64,000 nucleotides of DNA from Mycolicibacterium helvum (GTDB lineage: Bacteria > Actinomycetota > Actinomycetes > Mycobacteriales > Mycobacteriaceae): positions 248,001 to 312,000 of the forward strand of contig NZ_AP022596.1 in NCBI RefSeq assembly GCF_010731895.1. Reading direction: 5' to 3'. This document shows positions 29,273-38,958 of the stretch, piece by piece (positions within the stretch are counted from its first letter, which is position 1; each line of letters begins with the position of its first letter). Both the position numbers and the translations under genes were made by a program. The notes below the pieces were generated by a model, which saw only the letters and a program-made list of their open reading frames with translations, searched no databases and was not told the origin of the DNA.

Positions 29273-30952
29273 ATGAATCAGACCTTGGACGAGTTCGCCG
29301 GCGAGACGGGCGCGCCGCGCAAGCGGGCACGCCGAACGCGCACGCCCTACGCGTGGCTCGGCGCCGGTGCGCTCACCCTCGGTATCGGCGCCGCGCTGGT
29401 GTCCGGCAGTGCGATCGCCAATGCCGACACCGGGCAGTCCGGAACTTCATCGGGCAAGGCGGAATCGTCGGCTGCCAGCGCTAAACCCCGCACCGCCGTG
29501 GCTCATTCGCGCCCGAAGGCCGCCCGAACTGTCGCCGGCCCGGTGCGATCGGCGTCGGCGACAGCCTCGCAGCGTTCAAACGTCAGCGCCGGAACCGCTC
29601 GTGCGAGCGCGACCGCAACGGTCACTGACGTGGCCGACATTTCTCAGAGCGCAGCCCCAGACGGTTACGGCGGAACCTCCTATCTGCCCGACAACGCGGT
29701 TGTGGTGCCCGGCAGCGCAGTGCGCTTGTCGCTGCAACAGATTGGCCAGACCCAACAACTGCTCCAGTCCACAACCTGGGGGGCGGGCAACGTCGCTGCC
29801 GGGTTGGCTTCCGTTGTGCCCCAAATGTTTTTGGCACAGGCCGCGTGGTCACTGACCACCTGGCAGAACTCCATCGAGCCGGCCAAGGCGGCGGTGGCCA
29901 ACACCGTCGGTGTTCCGGTTGCGCATCAGCTGGCGCAGCTGTCGCTGTTGGGTACCTTGATGCTGCCCACCGTGGCCGGCATGGCTCTCGACGCCGCGAC
30001 GCTCACCATGCCCCTGGTCGGGCTCCTCGGTGCGCCCACCGCCGCATCCGAGGCGAAGGGGCTCGTCGGTGCGGCAAAAACCAACGGTCAGGTCTACGCC
30101 GTTCGGCTGATGAAGACCGTCTACACCACCCAACAGATCGTCTACATCTCGGTTAACGGCGGGCCCGTCGTCCCCGTGCTGTTGGACACCGGTTCGTCCG
30201 GACTGACCATCATCAACAAGTACGTCGGTCAGAAGGACCTCGGCCCACCGGGTGAAAAGGGTACGAGTGGATACGGCGACTCGACCGCGTCCGTCAGCTA
30301 CAGCTACACCAAGTATTCGACGAAGGTCGACTTCGGCGGCGGCGCGGTCACCGCCCCCTTTGATGTGCGGGTCGTGGACCCAAGCTCCGAAGCGTCGTAC
30401 CTGAACTACTCGAACGCCGGCGTCGGCGTCGTGGGCACATTGGGAATTGGGGTCAATACCGCGTCGGGCCCGACGATGACCGCGCTGCTCCCCGGCGAGC
30501 TCAAGGACGGGGTGCTGATGTACGAGAACATCATCGGCCCGTACGGCCTGGTGGTGTTCGGCCCCAATCCACTGCCCTCGAAGGGGTCGATCAGTGGTGG
30601 ACCGATCGGTGATTTCCAGGTGAAGATCAATGATGAGACGCCGGTACCGCTACGGGGCAACGTCGATTCCGGTGGCGTCTGGGGCGGCCTGCCGGATTGG
30701 GTCGCTGGAGACGCCGCCCAAGGATCGAAGCTGAAGCCTGGCACTCGAGTATCGGTGTATACCGCTGACGGGCTGATCCTGCTGTACACCTACGTCATCG
30801 GCCCGTCGAAGAAGAGCCCAGACATCTACAACTCGCAGACTGCGACGAGTTCGCGGCCGAATACCGGCAACATCCCCTTCCAGCTCGGCCCGGTGTACAT
30901 CGACAACGGCACCCCAGATCGCCTGGGCGCTACGCACTTCGACATCTGGTGA
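29273..30952 (+). CDS. PecA-like exported aspartic protease without PE domain
   Basis: The 559-residue protein has a signal or anchor segment (about residues 27-50), a Ser/Ala-rich linker, and a pepsin-like domain from about residue 275 to the end. The two catalytic aspartates fall in VLLDTGSSG (Asp305) and NVDSGGVWGG (Asp465). This is the arrangement of PecA/PE_PGRS35-type proteases, which cleave PE-domain proteins at the cell surface, but here no PE domain is present. It starts 18 bp after the PGRS-type gene, so that protein is a candidate substrate or partner. ATG at 29273 follows GGGGAC. Confidence 0.82.
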   Translation: MNQTLDEFAGETGAPRKRARRTRTPYAWLGAGALTLGIGAALVSGSAIANADTGQSGTSSGKAESSAASAKPRTAVAHSRPKAARTVAGPVRSASATASQRSNVSAGTARASATATVTDVADISQSAAPDGYGGTSYLPDNAVVVPGSAVRLSLQQIGQTQQLLQSTTWGAGNVAAGLASVVPQMFLAQAAWSLTTWQNSIEPAKAAVANTVGVPVAHQLAQLSLLGTLMLPTVAGMALDAATLTMPLVGLLGAPTAASEAKGLVGAAKTNGQVYAVRLMKTVYTTQQIVYISVNGGPVVPVLLDTGSSGLTIINKYVGQKDLGPPGEKGTSGYGDSTASVSYSYTKYSTKVDFGGGAVTAPFDVRVVDPSSEASYLNYSNAGVGVVGTLGIGVNTASGPTMTALLPGELKDGVLMYENIIGPYGLVVFGPNPLPSKGSISGGPIGDFQVKINDETPVPLRGNVDSGGVWGGLPDWVAGDAAQGSKLKPGTRVSVYTADGLILLYTYVIGPSKKSPDIYNSQTATSSRPNTGNIPFQLGPVYIDNGTPDRLGATHFDIW

Positions 30953-30955
30953 GTG

Positions 30956-31693
30956 CTATCGGGGTGGATCACCCTTCCACTGAAAGCTGTTGATGTACTT
31001 GCCCAGATCCTGGGCAAGTTGCAGGTTGGCGCCCGACGGCAGGCTCGGGCCGTCGCCGGGCCGGAACGGGTGATACGGGCCAATCGCGCCACCGACGAGC
31101 GCGAGGTCGTTCTTGACCGCAGCCATCACGATAATGCGGGTCCGCCGGGTGACCCCGCTGGTGCCCTGCGGGTAGACGTCAAGGACGGCGCCGTACCCGA
31201 GCTGATAGCCGACCGTAGCGTTCGGCAGCACGTAGGCCACTGTCGCGTCAGGCTGCTTCTCGTGCAACAGATCGTCGACGACCTGTTCGGCCGTGCGGCC
31301 CTTGGCAGGGACCGCGAACAACTCCATCGCGCCGCCGTCACCGCCGGTGAACACCGCATTGACCCCGTCATCCTCCTTGGTGATGGCGTAGGCCGCACCA
31401 GGCCCCGGGTAAGCCACCGACCACGAGCCGTCGGCCGGCGAGAACCGCGGATTGGCTTGCACCGGAACACCGGTCGGCGGCCGTCCGCAATCCGGCGGGC
31501 AGGCGTAGCGGACCGGCGGAGCCGCGGTCAGTAGCGAGGCCGTGGTCATCGCACCCACCACGACCACCAGCCCCACCGTCAAGAGGAGCAGCAACCGCCG
31601 AAGCGGCGTGTACGGCAGCGGCCGCGCCACATACGATCCCGACAACACGGAGTAACCGGGCACCAGCTCGCGGGACACCGACGGCGCGCTCAT
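30956..31693 (-). CDS. Single-pass membrane protein with extracytoplasmic domain
   Basis: The 245-residue protein has a cytoplasmic N-terminus, one membrane span (about 36-62) and a soluble outer domain with a CPPDCGRP motif and terms typical of mycobacterial exported domains. ATG at 31693 overlaps the stop of the zinc-ribbon protein by 4 bp; the longer in-frame extension upstream is low-complexity shadow. It is the last gene of the sedolisin operon and ends 3 bp from the convergent protease gene. Function unknown. Confidence 0.7.
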   Translation of the reverse strand: MSAPSVSRELVPGYSVLSGSYVARPLPYTPLRRLLLLLTVGLVVVVGAMTTASLLTAAPPVRYACPPDCGRPPTGVPVQANPRFSPADGSWSVAYPGPGAAYAITKEDDGVNAVFTGGDGGAMELFAVPAKGRTAEQVVDDLLHEKQPDATVAYVLPNATVGYQLGYGAVLDVYPQGTSGVTRRTRIIVMAAVKNDLALVGGAIGPYHPFRPGDGPSLPSGANLQLAQDLGKYINSFQWKGDPPR

Positions 31694-32874
31694 CGCCCCA
31701 CCAACTCGGTGCCCGGTACCGGCCGGTCCTGTCGGCGGGCCTCCCTCGAGGAACGTGACGCGGCGTGCGCAGCGACACCGCACGCCGGGCAGAACGCCAT
31801 GTCGGGAACAACGTGCCCGCACCCCGGGCACAGGATCGGCAGCTCGGGATGCAGCGGGTCCTGCGGCTCGTGCAGTACCGCTACCTGAATTCCCACTCGC
31901 AGTGCCACCACCGCCGCCAGAGCCAGCCCCACATGCACCAAAAGTTGGAGTTCCGAAGCGATCTGAAGCACCTCGACCAGACCGACGTTGGCGTAGGCCG
32001 CGGCGGCGACCACCAGGACCAGCACGCCGCTGGCCACATGGCGAACGCGGGATGCATCCGGTCGTCGCGTGTACCACAGCCAGATCCCGAACAATCCGCT
32101 CACCGTGGCTGCCGTGAGCGGCATGGTGAGACCTCGCACACCCGCCTCGATCAGCAGGTCGGTGACGGACTGATCGCCAAGCGCGATACCGGCGTCAATC
32201 TCCTGGACCAGCCGGACCATCGTCGCCGTCACCGCAAACACGGTCGCCCCCAGAACGCCGATGACAAAGCCGTACAATGACTCTCGAATCGGCGGACGAG
32301 TCAGCCGGACCACCACGGTGGGCAACTGCATCACCAGCAATCCCCCGAACGGGATCACCAGCGCATCGCGCACCAATATCGTCGTCGGCACTTCGGTACC
32401 CAGCCCGAGGCTGTACGACTCGGCGACGATAGAGGCGGTCAGCAGCGTCCACCCCACTCCGGCCGCGATACCCAGCACAACAGTCAAAGCCCAGACCCGC
32501 CAGGACAAGTCGGCGATCACGCCCGCTTCGTGCAGATAGATCACGAACAGCAGCAGCGGGGCGAACGTGGCTACCGCCACCATCGGCACGTACCAATGCA
32601 GCACGCAGAACACGACCAATAGGAGGAACACCAGTGCCAGTCCGACGCGGAATGTGCCATGCGAGCGCCGCGGCAGGTGCGGGAACAATGAACTGACCAG
32701 CGAAGGCTGCAGCACGTTCTCGCCCGGTGCCGCGATAAATGCGTTGATCCGCAGCCAATCTGGACCGCTGCCCTGTTCGCGTACCAGCCGGGCGCCGCAC
32801 CGGCCGCAGAATCTGCCCGCCGGCACATCGTGCCCGCACACCCGGCACGGCATGGTCTCGGGTTGTTCGGTCAC
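31690..32874 (-). CDS. Multi-pass membrane protein with zinc ribbons at both ends
   Basis: The 394-residue protein has an N-terminal zinc ribbon (CRVCG and CGRCG within residues 10-27), eight or so membrane spans in the middle, and a C-terminal zinc ribbon (LCPGCG, FCPACG). Genes before and after overlap by 4 bp, so it is translated together with the S53 peptidase. It could be a processing or transport partner of the peptidase, but no family function is known to me. Confidence 0.7.
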   Translation of the reverse strand: MTEQPETMPCRVCGHDVPAGRFCGRCGARLVREQGSGPDWLRINAFIAAPGENVLQPSLVSSLFPHLPRRSHGTFRVGLALVFLLLVVFCVLHWYVPMVAVATFAPLLLFVIYLHEAGVIADLSWRVWALTVVLGIAAGVGWTLLTASIVAESYSLGLGTEVPTTILVRDALVIPFGGLLVMQLPTVVVRLTRPPIRESLYGFVIGVLGATVFAVTATMVRLVQEIDAGIALGDQSVTDLLIEAGVRGLTMPLTAATVSGLFGIWLWYTRRPDASRVRHVASGVLVLVVAAAAYANVGLVEVLQIASELQLLVHVGLALAAVVALRVGIQVAVLHEPQDPLHPELPILCPGCGHVVPDMAFCPACGVAAHAASRSSREARRQDRPVPGTELVGR

Positions 32875-34448
32875 GCCACCCCCCGCTGAACATCGAGGAT
32901 GTCTCGTGCCAGGTTGTCGACGTTGGGTGTGCCCAAACCGGTCACCATGTCGTAGCCCGGGCCCGCGACGGCGACCGCGTTGGTGCCCAGGACGATGTCA
33001 TGGAAGGCGGGCCGGATGGCCCCACCTGCGATGCGGTACAGGGTCGGATTGAATTCCCCCAACCGGCGGCCGCCGTTATCGAGCAGGAACTGGGTCATCA
33101 CCGCCGCAATGCCGGCCCACAGCGGCGCCGCCTGCGAGGTGCCGCCCCCCACAACCAGCTGCTGGCGCAGGACGATGACGGCGCCGGTGGCGGTGTCGGC
33201 GACGGCCGAGACATCCGGTGTCAGGCGGCGCAACGCGGTCTCGGGTGCCGCGGTCTGCCACGGCGGCCGCTCGAACAAGGCCGAGATCCCGCCACCACTG
33301 CCCTGGGTCAGCGGCCCGTCGCTCCATCCGTGCTCGGCGAGCCAGCGGTAGTGCTCGTCGGTCGACAGGGACGTGCCTCCGACCGTCGTCACCTCCGGAA
33401 GTGAGGCGACCGCGTCCAAGCCGACATCGGACGGGCCGGGTGGGGCCGACCAGTCGTGGCCGCGTTTGCATTCCAGACCCGCAAGATCGCCGCTGGCGTT
33501 GAACACGGTGGTGCCGCTCGACACGGCGTCGGCCACCGCTTCACGGACCGGAGTCAGGTCGGCGGCGGTGATCATCCGGTCGCAGCCCCAGCCGATCGAC
33601 AGACTCCACACCGCGCCCGGGAAGCGGCGGGCCGCGTCCTGCATCATCTCGGCGATCTTGACGTAGGTACCCCCGCCGCCAACCGTCGGACGGGCATTGA
33701 CCAGGACCTTGCGCGCGTCCGGCGCCAGCGCGTGGGCCACCTGTAGGTCCATCGAGGCCTCGTTGTTGCGCTGCTCGGGCATCCCGCCGACCACTTCGGG
33801 GGTGAACTTCGGCAATCCGTAGGTCTGGGCATACATGTCGAGGTCGGCCTGATCGAAACCGTCGAACGCGAACACCACGATCGTGGTGCCCTTGCCGGTG
33901 TAGCCCGCGTCAGCCAGCGGCCGCACGTTGTAGATGGTGCGCAACGCGTCCGGCGGCAGACTGTGGTCGGGCACATCAAGGGGCCGAATCGACGGACTGC
34001 TCGAGTGATACGGGGTGTAGCTGAGGATGCGACCTAGCCCCGACACCGAATCACGCAGCGCCGCAGGCACTGACGGCTGCTCGGGCGAGGCGTAGAACTG
34101 CTCGCCGAGCGGGGTGCGGTAGTCGCGGACCGGCACACTCAACGCGGCAGCGACACTGGCCGGCGGGCCCTGCAGCACCGCCCACCCCGCACCCTGCTGC
34201 CACCGGACCGACAGACCGTTGGCCACCGCCCATCGCTGCAACTGGTTCGGGGGCTGGGTACCGCGGAGTTCGGCGGTGAGCTGCACCACCGAAGCGCTGG
34301 AGTCACCGAGGTTGGCAGAGGCCTCCAACAGCAGCGCATACGGTCCGGTAATCGCCTGTGCCGAAAGCGAATCGGTGTCTGGCCGTGCACCGCATCCGGC
34401 AAGCGCGAGCACGCCCACCGATAGCAGGGCCAGCACCGTACGAGTCAT
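32871..34448 (-). CDS. S53 (sedolisin/kumamolisin) family lipoprotein peptidase
   Basis: The 525-residue protein begins with a lipoprotein signal (VLALAGCG, Cys19). A pro-domain covers about residues 25-160. The peptidase domain carries the Glu/Asp pair in NNEASMDLQVAHALAPDA and the Ser in GGTSQAAPLWAGI, completing the Ser-Glu-Asp triad of sedolisins. It should be an acid-active endopeptidase tethered outside the cytoplasm. The downstream zinc-ribbon gene overlaps its stop by 4 bp. The upstream gene is the small exported protein 73 bp away. Confidence 0.85.
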   Translation of the reverse strand: MTRTVLALLSVGVLALAGCGARPDTDSLSAQAITGPYALLLEASANLGDSSASVVQLTAELRGTQPPNQLQRWAVANGLSVRWQQGAGWAVLQGPPASVAAALSVPVRDYRTPLGEQFYASPEQPSVPAALRDSVSGLGRILSYTPYHSSSPSIRPLDVPDHSLPPDALRTIYNVRPLADAGYTGKGTTIVVFAFDGFDQADLDMYAQTYGLPKFTPEVVGGMPEQRNNEASMDLQVAHALAPDARKVLVNARPTVGGGGTYVKIAEMMQDAARRFPGAVWSLSIGWGCDRMITAADLTPVREAVADAVSSGTTVFNASGDLAGLECKRGHDWSAPPGPSDVGLDAVASLPEVTTVGGTSLSTDEHYRWLAEHGWSDGPLTQGSGGGISALFERPPWQTAAPETALRRLTPDVSAVADTATGAVIVLRQQLVVGGGTSQAAPLWAGIAAVMTQFLLDNGGRRLGEFNPTLYRIAGGAIRPAFHDIVLGTNAVAVAGPGYDMVTGLGTPNVDNLARDILDVQRGVA

Positions 34449-34521
34449 GGGTGAACCGAACCATAATGCACTGACGTGCGATTTGTGCGGCCTTGGCTAT
34501 GCGGGTTCGATCACCGCCGCG

Positions 34522-34773
34522 TCACGGCTGGAAGCCGTTCCACTTCGGGTTGTAGCCCAGCGGCCGCCACTTCGGATTCGATTGGCCCGCGGACGCGGGC
34601 AGCGCGTGCGGTGCCGCGTAGATCTGCGCATTGCCTGGCGCCTGACAATCGGTCGATCCTCCGGTTGCCACGCAGCTCGAGTTGTCAGCGGCCGTTGCCA
34701 CCGGCGCCGAAATCACTGCCGAAACAGCGACGGCGACCAGTACACCGGTCAGATGCTTCACGCTCCTGGCCAT
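34522..34773 (-). CDS. Small exported protein behind a CsoR-type operator
   Basis: The 83-residue protein has a clear signal peptide (residues 1-28, ending SAPVATAA) and a short mature part with two cysteines (SSCVATGGSTDC) and a tail ending in NPKWRPLGYNPKWNGFQP. AGGAGGG five bases upstream fixes the start at ATG 34773; an upstream GTG overlaps the SD. A perfect palindrome lies 29 bp upstream of the start. The two Cys could form a disulfide or bind a metal. Function unknown. Confidence 0.75.
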   Translation of the reverse strand: MARSVKHLTGVLVAVAVSAVISAPVATAADNSSCVATGGSTDCQAPGNAQIYAAPHALPASAGQSNPKWRPLGYNPKWNGFQP

Positions 34774-34801
34774 CTTGACCCTCCTCACATCCTGGCCCCA
34801 C

Positions 34802-34819
34802 TATACCCCATGGGGTATA
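34802..34819. promoter_or_regulatory. Perfect CsoR/CstR-type operator (TATACCCCATGGGGTATA)
   Basis: This 18-bp perfect palindrome has the same ATACCC-N4-GGGTAT layout as the sites near the CstR-like repressor. It sits 29 bp upstream of the small exported protein start, overlapping the likely promoter. It may bind the CstR-like repressor of this window or a copper-sensing CsoR/RicR paralogue elsewhere in the genome. Confidence 0.75.
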
Positions 34820-34925
34820 TACCAAGTCTTCCGCCAGTCTGGAGTCCCTCGGTGCGCGGAGCCACCTACACCGGAATCGAGCGGCTCACCGGTTAGCGCC
34901 GCGGCCGGCGGTTCAGCCGAAGACG

Positions 34926-36599
34926 CTAAGCGCGGACCTGACGGCGGTAGGTCAGCTTGTCGAACTCCCGGCCGTATTCGTCGACGGCCGTCACATCCAT
35001 CTCGCTCATCAGGTTTCCTGGCCGCACGTCGACGCGAATGAACGCGTAGTTGCGGAACCGCACCCGTGACCAGTCGACCGCCTCGGCCTTCTTGTGACCG
35101 TCGGACGTCCAGACATAGCTGTTGGGCACGAAGGTGTCGGGTAGCTCGTGGCCGCGGTAGCTCTCCTGCTCCCCCGGTTGGAAGTTGTAGCGGCGCCGCC
35201 CGCCGGATCCCACGGTGTAGTAGACCGTGCCGTCCGTTTCCGGGTAGACGATGGCGTTGTCCTCGGCAACCCTGGTGGGCGCACCGCCCCGGATCGGATC
35301 GGTCCGTTCGAAGGCATGGTTGTGGCCTTGAAGCACCAAGTCGACCTGGTGGCGGTCGAACAACGCACCCCAGGCGGCCCGTACGCCCCCGTCGCTGGCG
35401 TGGTCGGAGACCGTGGAGTACGCGCAGTGATGGAAGAAGGCGACGATGAAGTCGATGTCGGGGTTCGCCCGATGCGCTGCCAATGTCGTTTCCACCCAAG
35501 CATTTTGGGCTCCATGGGAGTAACCAGTATTGGCGGTGATCTCATCGCTGACATCGTTGGCGTCCAGCGACAGCACCGCAACATTGCCGTAGGTGAACGA
35601 ATACACCGACGGGCACCCCGCCGGGCCATTGCCCGGAAAATCCAGCCGCGCCAAATGTCCGCCGTAGCCGTGCACCGGGTAGGCGGCTTCCATGTCGTGG
35701 TTACCGGTGGCGAACATCCACGGGGTGGTCGACACACTGGCCTCAATAGAATTGAGGTACACGTCCCACACGTACGGGTTGAACTTGTCGAACCCCTTGG
35801 GGGGATTTCCTTTTCGGACGAATGTCGCGGGTTTACCCTCCCCGCTGGGATCGGCGTAGGCGATGTCACCGGCGAGCACGTGGAAGTCCGGACGCGAAGC
35901 GATGATCTGGTTGAGCACGTTGTCTGCATGCGCGACCGACGGGTCGTTGTCGGGCTTGTAGGAGTTGTCGTCGTAGTCGCCGGGGGCGAGCCCGGGTGGA
36001 GCCGACGGCGTTTCGTTGGTGCCCTGGTCGCCCATCATCGTGAATCGGAACCAGCCCAAGGCATTTCGCGCACTGGGCATCGCCGTGGTCGCGGAGCGTA
36101 TGTCAGACACGAAACCGTCATCGGTGCGCCACTGGTAGAAGTGCGGTGTGCGGCCCGGCAACCCGTCCAGCGGCGCGTGGACGTAGAACTGCTCGGCTGA
36201 GAGCACTCCGCCGCTGCTGTCGGGAATCTGGGTGAGCAGGTTGCGGACTTCGGCCTCGACCGTCGCCCCCAATCCCGGCGTCGGGCCGTGATCGAGGAAG
36301 ACCTTGGTTGCGCCGGGATTGCGCGACAGCTGCGCGGCCAGCCTCAGCTGACTCGACGCATCCGAGCCGTATCCGACGCGGCGGCCCGCCACCCCCAGGG
36401 GTGCGTCTTGGGCGTAGGCCCGGTGCCCGAACGGACTGGTGCCCAGGGCGGCCACGGCCGCGGCGGCTGCCGACCCGCGCAAGAAGCTGCGCCGGGAAAC
36501 CCGGTGGCGACGCAGATTCCGCTGATGCCATTCGTGCTGCTCGGCCATCGTCATGCGGGCGGCCAGAGTCGGCGGTACGCCGGTGTCGGGAATCTCCAC
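34926..36599 (-). CDS. Tat-exported purple-acid-phosphatase-like metallophosphoesterase
   Basis: The protein has a twin-arginine signal (RRHRVSRRSFLRGSAAAAA), an N-terminal beta-sandwich-like region and a calcineurin-like metallophosphoesterase domain with GDIAYADPSG, GNHDMEAAY, FFHHCAYS and GHNHAFER supplying the dinuclear metal site. It should hydrolyse phosphomonoesters outside the cytoplasm. Start is uncertain: GTG 36599 (shown, 557 residues), ATGs at 36554/36548, or the longer form from 36662. Confidence 0.85.
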   Translation of the reverse strand: MEIPDTGVPPTLAARMTMAEQHEWHQRNLRRHRVSRRSFLRGSAAAAAVAALGTSPFGHRAYAQDAPLGVAGRRVGYGSDASSQLRLAAQLSRNPGATKVFLDHGPTPGLGATVEAEVRNLLTQIPDSSGGVLSAEQFYVHAPLDGLPGRTPHFYQWRTDDGFVSDIRSATTAMPSARNALGWFRFTMMGDQGTNETPSAPPGLAPGDYDDNSYKPDNDPSVAHADNVLNQIIASRPDFHVLAGDIAYADPSGEGKPATFVRKGNPPKGFDKFNPYVWDVYLNSIEASVSTTPWMFATGNHDMEAAYPVHGYGGHLARLDFPGNGPAGCPSVYSFTYGNVAVLSLDANDVSDEITANTGYSHGAQNAWVETTLAAHRANPDIDFIVAFFHHCAYSTVSDHASDGGVRAAWGALFDRHQVDLVLQGHNHAFERTDPIRGGAPTRVAEDNAIVYPETDGTVYYTVGSGGRRRYNFQPGEQESYRGHELPDTFVPNSYVWTSDGHKKAEAVDWSRVRFRNYAFIRVDVRPGNLMSEMDVTAVDEYGREFDKLTYRRQVRA

Positions 36600-36832
36600 C
36601 CCTGGATCGTGACGCAAGCACCTACGAGAACGTGGAATCGGCAGGAAACTCCGCATGAACAAATTTCTGAGGAACCGCGCTGATCACGACGGGGTTGCAA
36701 TTGCGCTCCAATCGTCCTCCAAGCTTTTCTGGCTACTGTCATCTCCGTAGATTCGGCTGTGATTCCCGCGGGCAGGACCCGGGGAGATATCCCGGCGGCC
36801 GCCCCGGTTGGGACTGTCGGCTAGGAGGCGCG

Positions 36833-38014
36833 TTGAGCGACCAGATACCCATCGGCGGTACATGTACCGCGGGTTTTGGCGCGGTCCGGGACGCCTTCGA
36901 GAAGAACTTCACTTCCTGCGACGAGGTCGGCGCCGCCGTGGCGGTGTGGGTCGACGGAGACCTGGTGGTCAACCTGTGGGGCGGCTACGCCGATGCCCGA
37001 CGGCGGCGGCAGTGGCGGCAGAACACGCTGGCCAGCATCTTCTCCGGAACAAAGGGCCTGACCAGCACCTGCGTGCACCTACTGGCCGACCGCGGTGAGA
37101 TCGACCTGTATGCACCGGTCGCGCAGTACTGGCCGGAGTTCGCCCAGCACGGCAAGCAGGACATTACGGTCGCATCGGTGCTCGGGCACCGCTCGGGCGT
37201 GATCGGACCGCGCACTCGCCTGCACTGGAGTGACACCTCCGACTGGGATCGGGTGTGCGCCGATCTGGCCGCCGCCGAGCCGTGGTGGCCGCCGGGCACG
37301 GCGCAGGGGTACCACATGGTGACCTTCGGCTTCATCCTCGGCGAGGTGGTCCGCCGCGTCACCGGGCGCACCATTGGCCAGTACCTGCGGACCGAGATCG
37401 CCCAGCCCATGGGCATCGACGTACACATCGGTCTGCCGGTCGCCGAACACATGCGCTGCGCCGAGATGGTCAACAAGCCGCACATCCGCGACGTCCTCGC
37501 CAACGGCCAGGCGCCCAGCCATCCGACCTCGCTCGACGAACATCCGATGGCCGGGTTGTCGATTGCCATGGGTTTCGTCCCCGACGACGAACTCGGTTCC
37601 AACGAACTCACACGGTGGCGCTGCAGCGAGTTCCCGGGCACCAACGGTCACGTCTCGGCGCTGGGTCTGGCCACGTTCTATAACGGGCTGGCGCAGGAGA
37701 AGCTGCTCAGCCGCGACCATCTGGAATCCGTGCGCGTCTCGCAAGGCGGATTCGACGCCGACGTGGTGCTGGGGGCCCGGGTCGCCGATCACGGCTGGGG
37801 CCTGGGCTACATGCTCAACCAGCGTGGGGTTGCCGGGCCGAACCTGCGCAGCTTCGGCCACGGCGGTTCGGGCGGCTCCTACGGCTTCGTCGACCTCGAA
37901 CACCGGATCGGCTACGCCTACGTGATGAATTACTTCGACGCCACCAAATGCAATGCGGACCCGCGCAGCACCGCGTTGAGTGACGCGGTCTACCGCGCGC
38001 TCGGCGTGCTCTGA
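36833..38014 (+). CDS. lipP: Serine beta-lactamase-like esterase LipP
   Basis: The 393-residue enzyme has the class C beta-lactamase/esterase motif SGTK (Ser71-Lys74) and a conserved Tyr in AQGYHMVTFG. The TTG start at 36833 is fixed by AGGAGG at 36823-36828; no ATG fits. By content and position it corresponds to M. tuberculosis lipP (Rv2463), which lies between tig and nei. Likely a cytosolic or cell-envelope-associated esterase. Confidence 0.85.
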   Translation: MSDQIPIGGTCTAGFGAVRDAFEKNFTSCDEVGAAVAVWVDGDLVVNLWGGYADARRRRQWRQNTLASIFSGTKGLTSTCVHLLADRGEIDLYAPVAQYWPEFAQHGKQDITVASVLGHRSGVIGPRTRLHWSDTSDWDRVCADLAAAEPWWPPGTAQGYHMVTFGFILGEVVRRVTGRTIGQYLRTEIAQPMGIDVHIGLPVAEHMRCAEMVNKPHIRDVLANGQAPSHPTSLDEHPMAGLSIAMGFVPDDELGSNELTRWRCSEFPGTNGHVSALGLATFYNGLAQEKLLSRDHLESVRVSQGGFDADVVLGARVADHGWGLGYMLNQRGVAGPNLRSFGHGGSGGSYGFVDLEHRIGYAYVMNYFDATKCNADPRSTALSDAVYRALGVL

Positions 38015-38059
38015 CAAGCAAATTCTCGTTCTCCGGAGCACTTTCACAGGATCGGTACT

Positions 38060-38926
38060 GTGGACGCCATGAACGGTGTGCTGCTGGTGCTCATCCTGGT
38101 CGTGGTCGCTGCGATCGTGCTGGCGGTGGTCAGTTCGTCGCGGGCCTCGGGCAATCGCAATGCCGCCTCACTGGCCGATGCCAAAGCTGAGGCGCGGCGG
38201 TTGATCGAACGTCTCGGCGGCCAGGTGCTCAACCTGTCCGGGAACAACGACGCCTCCACCCAGGCGCTGGCCGACGCGTCGGAACGGTTCACCGCCGCGT
38301 CCTCGCAGATCGAGCAGGCCACCACCGCCAAGCAGGCGATGCTGGCCAAGGAGAGCGCGATCGAGGGGCTGTACTACGTGCGCGCCGCGCGCACCGCGAT
38401 GGGCATGGATCCGGGCCCCGAGCTTGAGACGATGGCCGGCCAGAAGTCGGCGGGTGCGGTCACCGAGGACCGCAAGGTCGCGTTCGAGGGCCGCGAGATC
38501 GAGGCCTCCCCCGTGCCGAGCCAGCGCACCCCGAACTACTACCCCGGCGGCCGGGTCGCGGGCCGTCCGGTGCCGGCCGGCTGGTATTCCGAGCCGTGGT
38601 GGAAGACGGCGCTGGTCGCCGGGGCCTGGGGCGTGGGTTCGGTACTGCTGTTTGACGCGTTGTTCTCCGGTATGGGCGGGGTCGGTTACGACGCTTCCGG
38701 ATTCGAGAACGGCTACGGCTCGGGCTTCGATCAAGGCTTCGACCAGGGTTACGACCAGGGTCTGGACGCGGGCGGCGGCCAAGACGCCGGCTGGGGCGGT
38801 GACGGTGGCGGCTGGTCGGGCGATGGCGGTGGCTGGGGTGGTGACGGCGGCGGCCTCGGCGACAGCGGCGGCTGGGGCGGCGACTTCGGCGGGGGCGACT
38901 TCGGCGGCGGGTTCGGCGACTTCTAA
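38060..38926 (+). CDS. Membrane protein with DUF1542-like helical domain and Gly/Trp-rich tail
   Basis: The 288-residue protein has an N-terminal membrane span (LLVLILVVVAAIVLAVVSSS), a helical region of about 110 residues (ADAKAEARRLIERLGGQVLN onward), a second possible span (about 180-205) and a C-terminal repeat of GGGW and GGDFGG units after FDQGFDQGYDQG. GTG at 38060 or ATG at 38069 may start it. Function unknown. Confidence 0.7.
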   Translation: MDAMNGVLLVLILVVVAAIVLAVVSSSRASGNRNAASLADAKAEARRLIERLGGQVLNLSGNNDASTQALADASERFTAASSQIEQATTAKQAMLAKESAIEGLYYVRAARTAMGMDPGPELETMAGQKSAGAVTEDRKVAFEGREIEASPVPSQRTPNYYPGGRVAGRPVPAGWYSEPWWKTALVAGAWGVGSVLLFDALFSGMGGVGYDASGFENGYGSGFDQGFDQGYDQGLDAGGGQDAGWGGDGGGWSGDGGGWGGDGGGLGDSGGWGGDFGGGDFGGGFGDF

Positions 38927-38958
38927 AGCCGGCGGGCAGGAGCGAAGCGACCCGGGGA

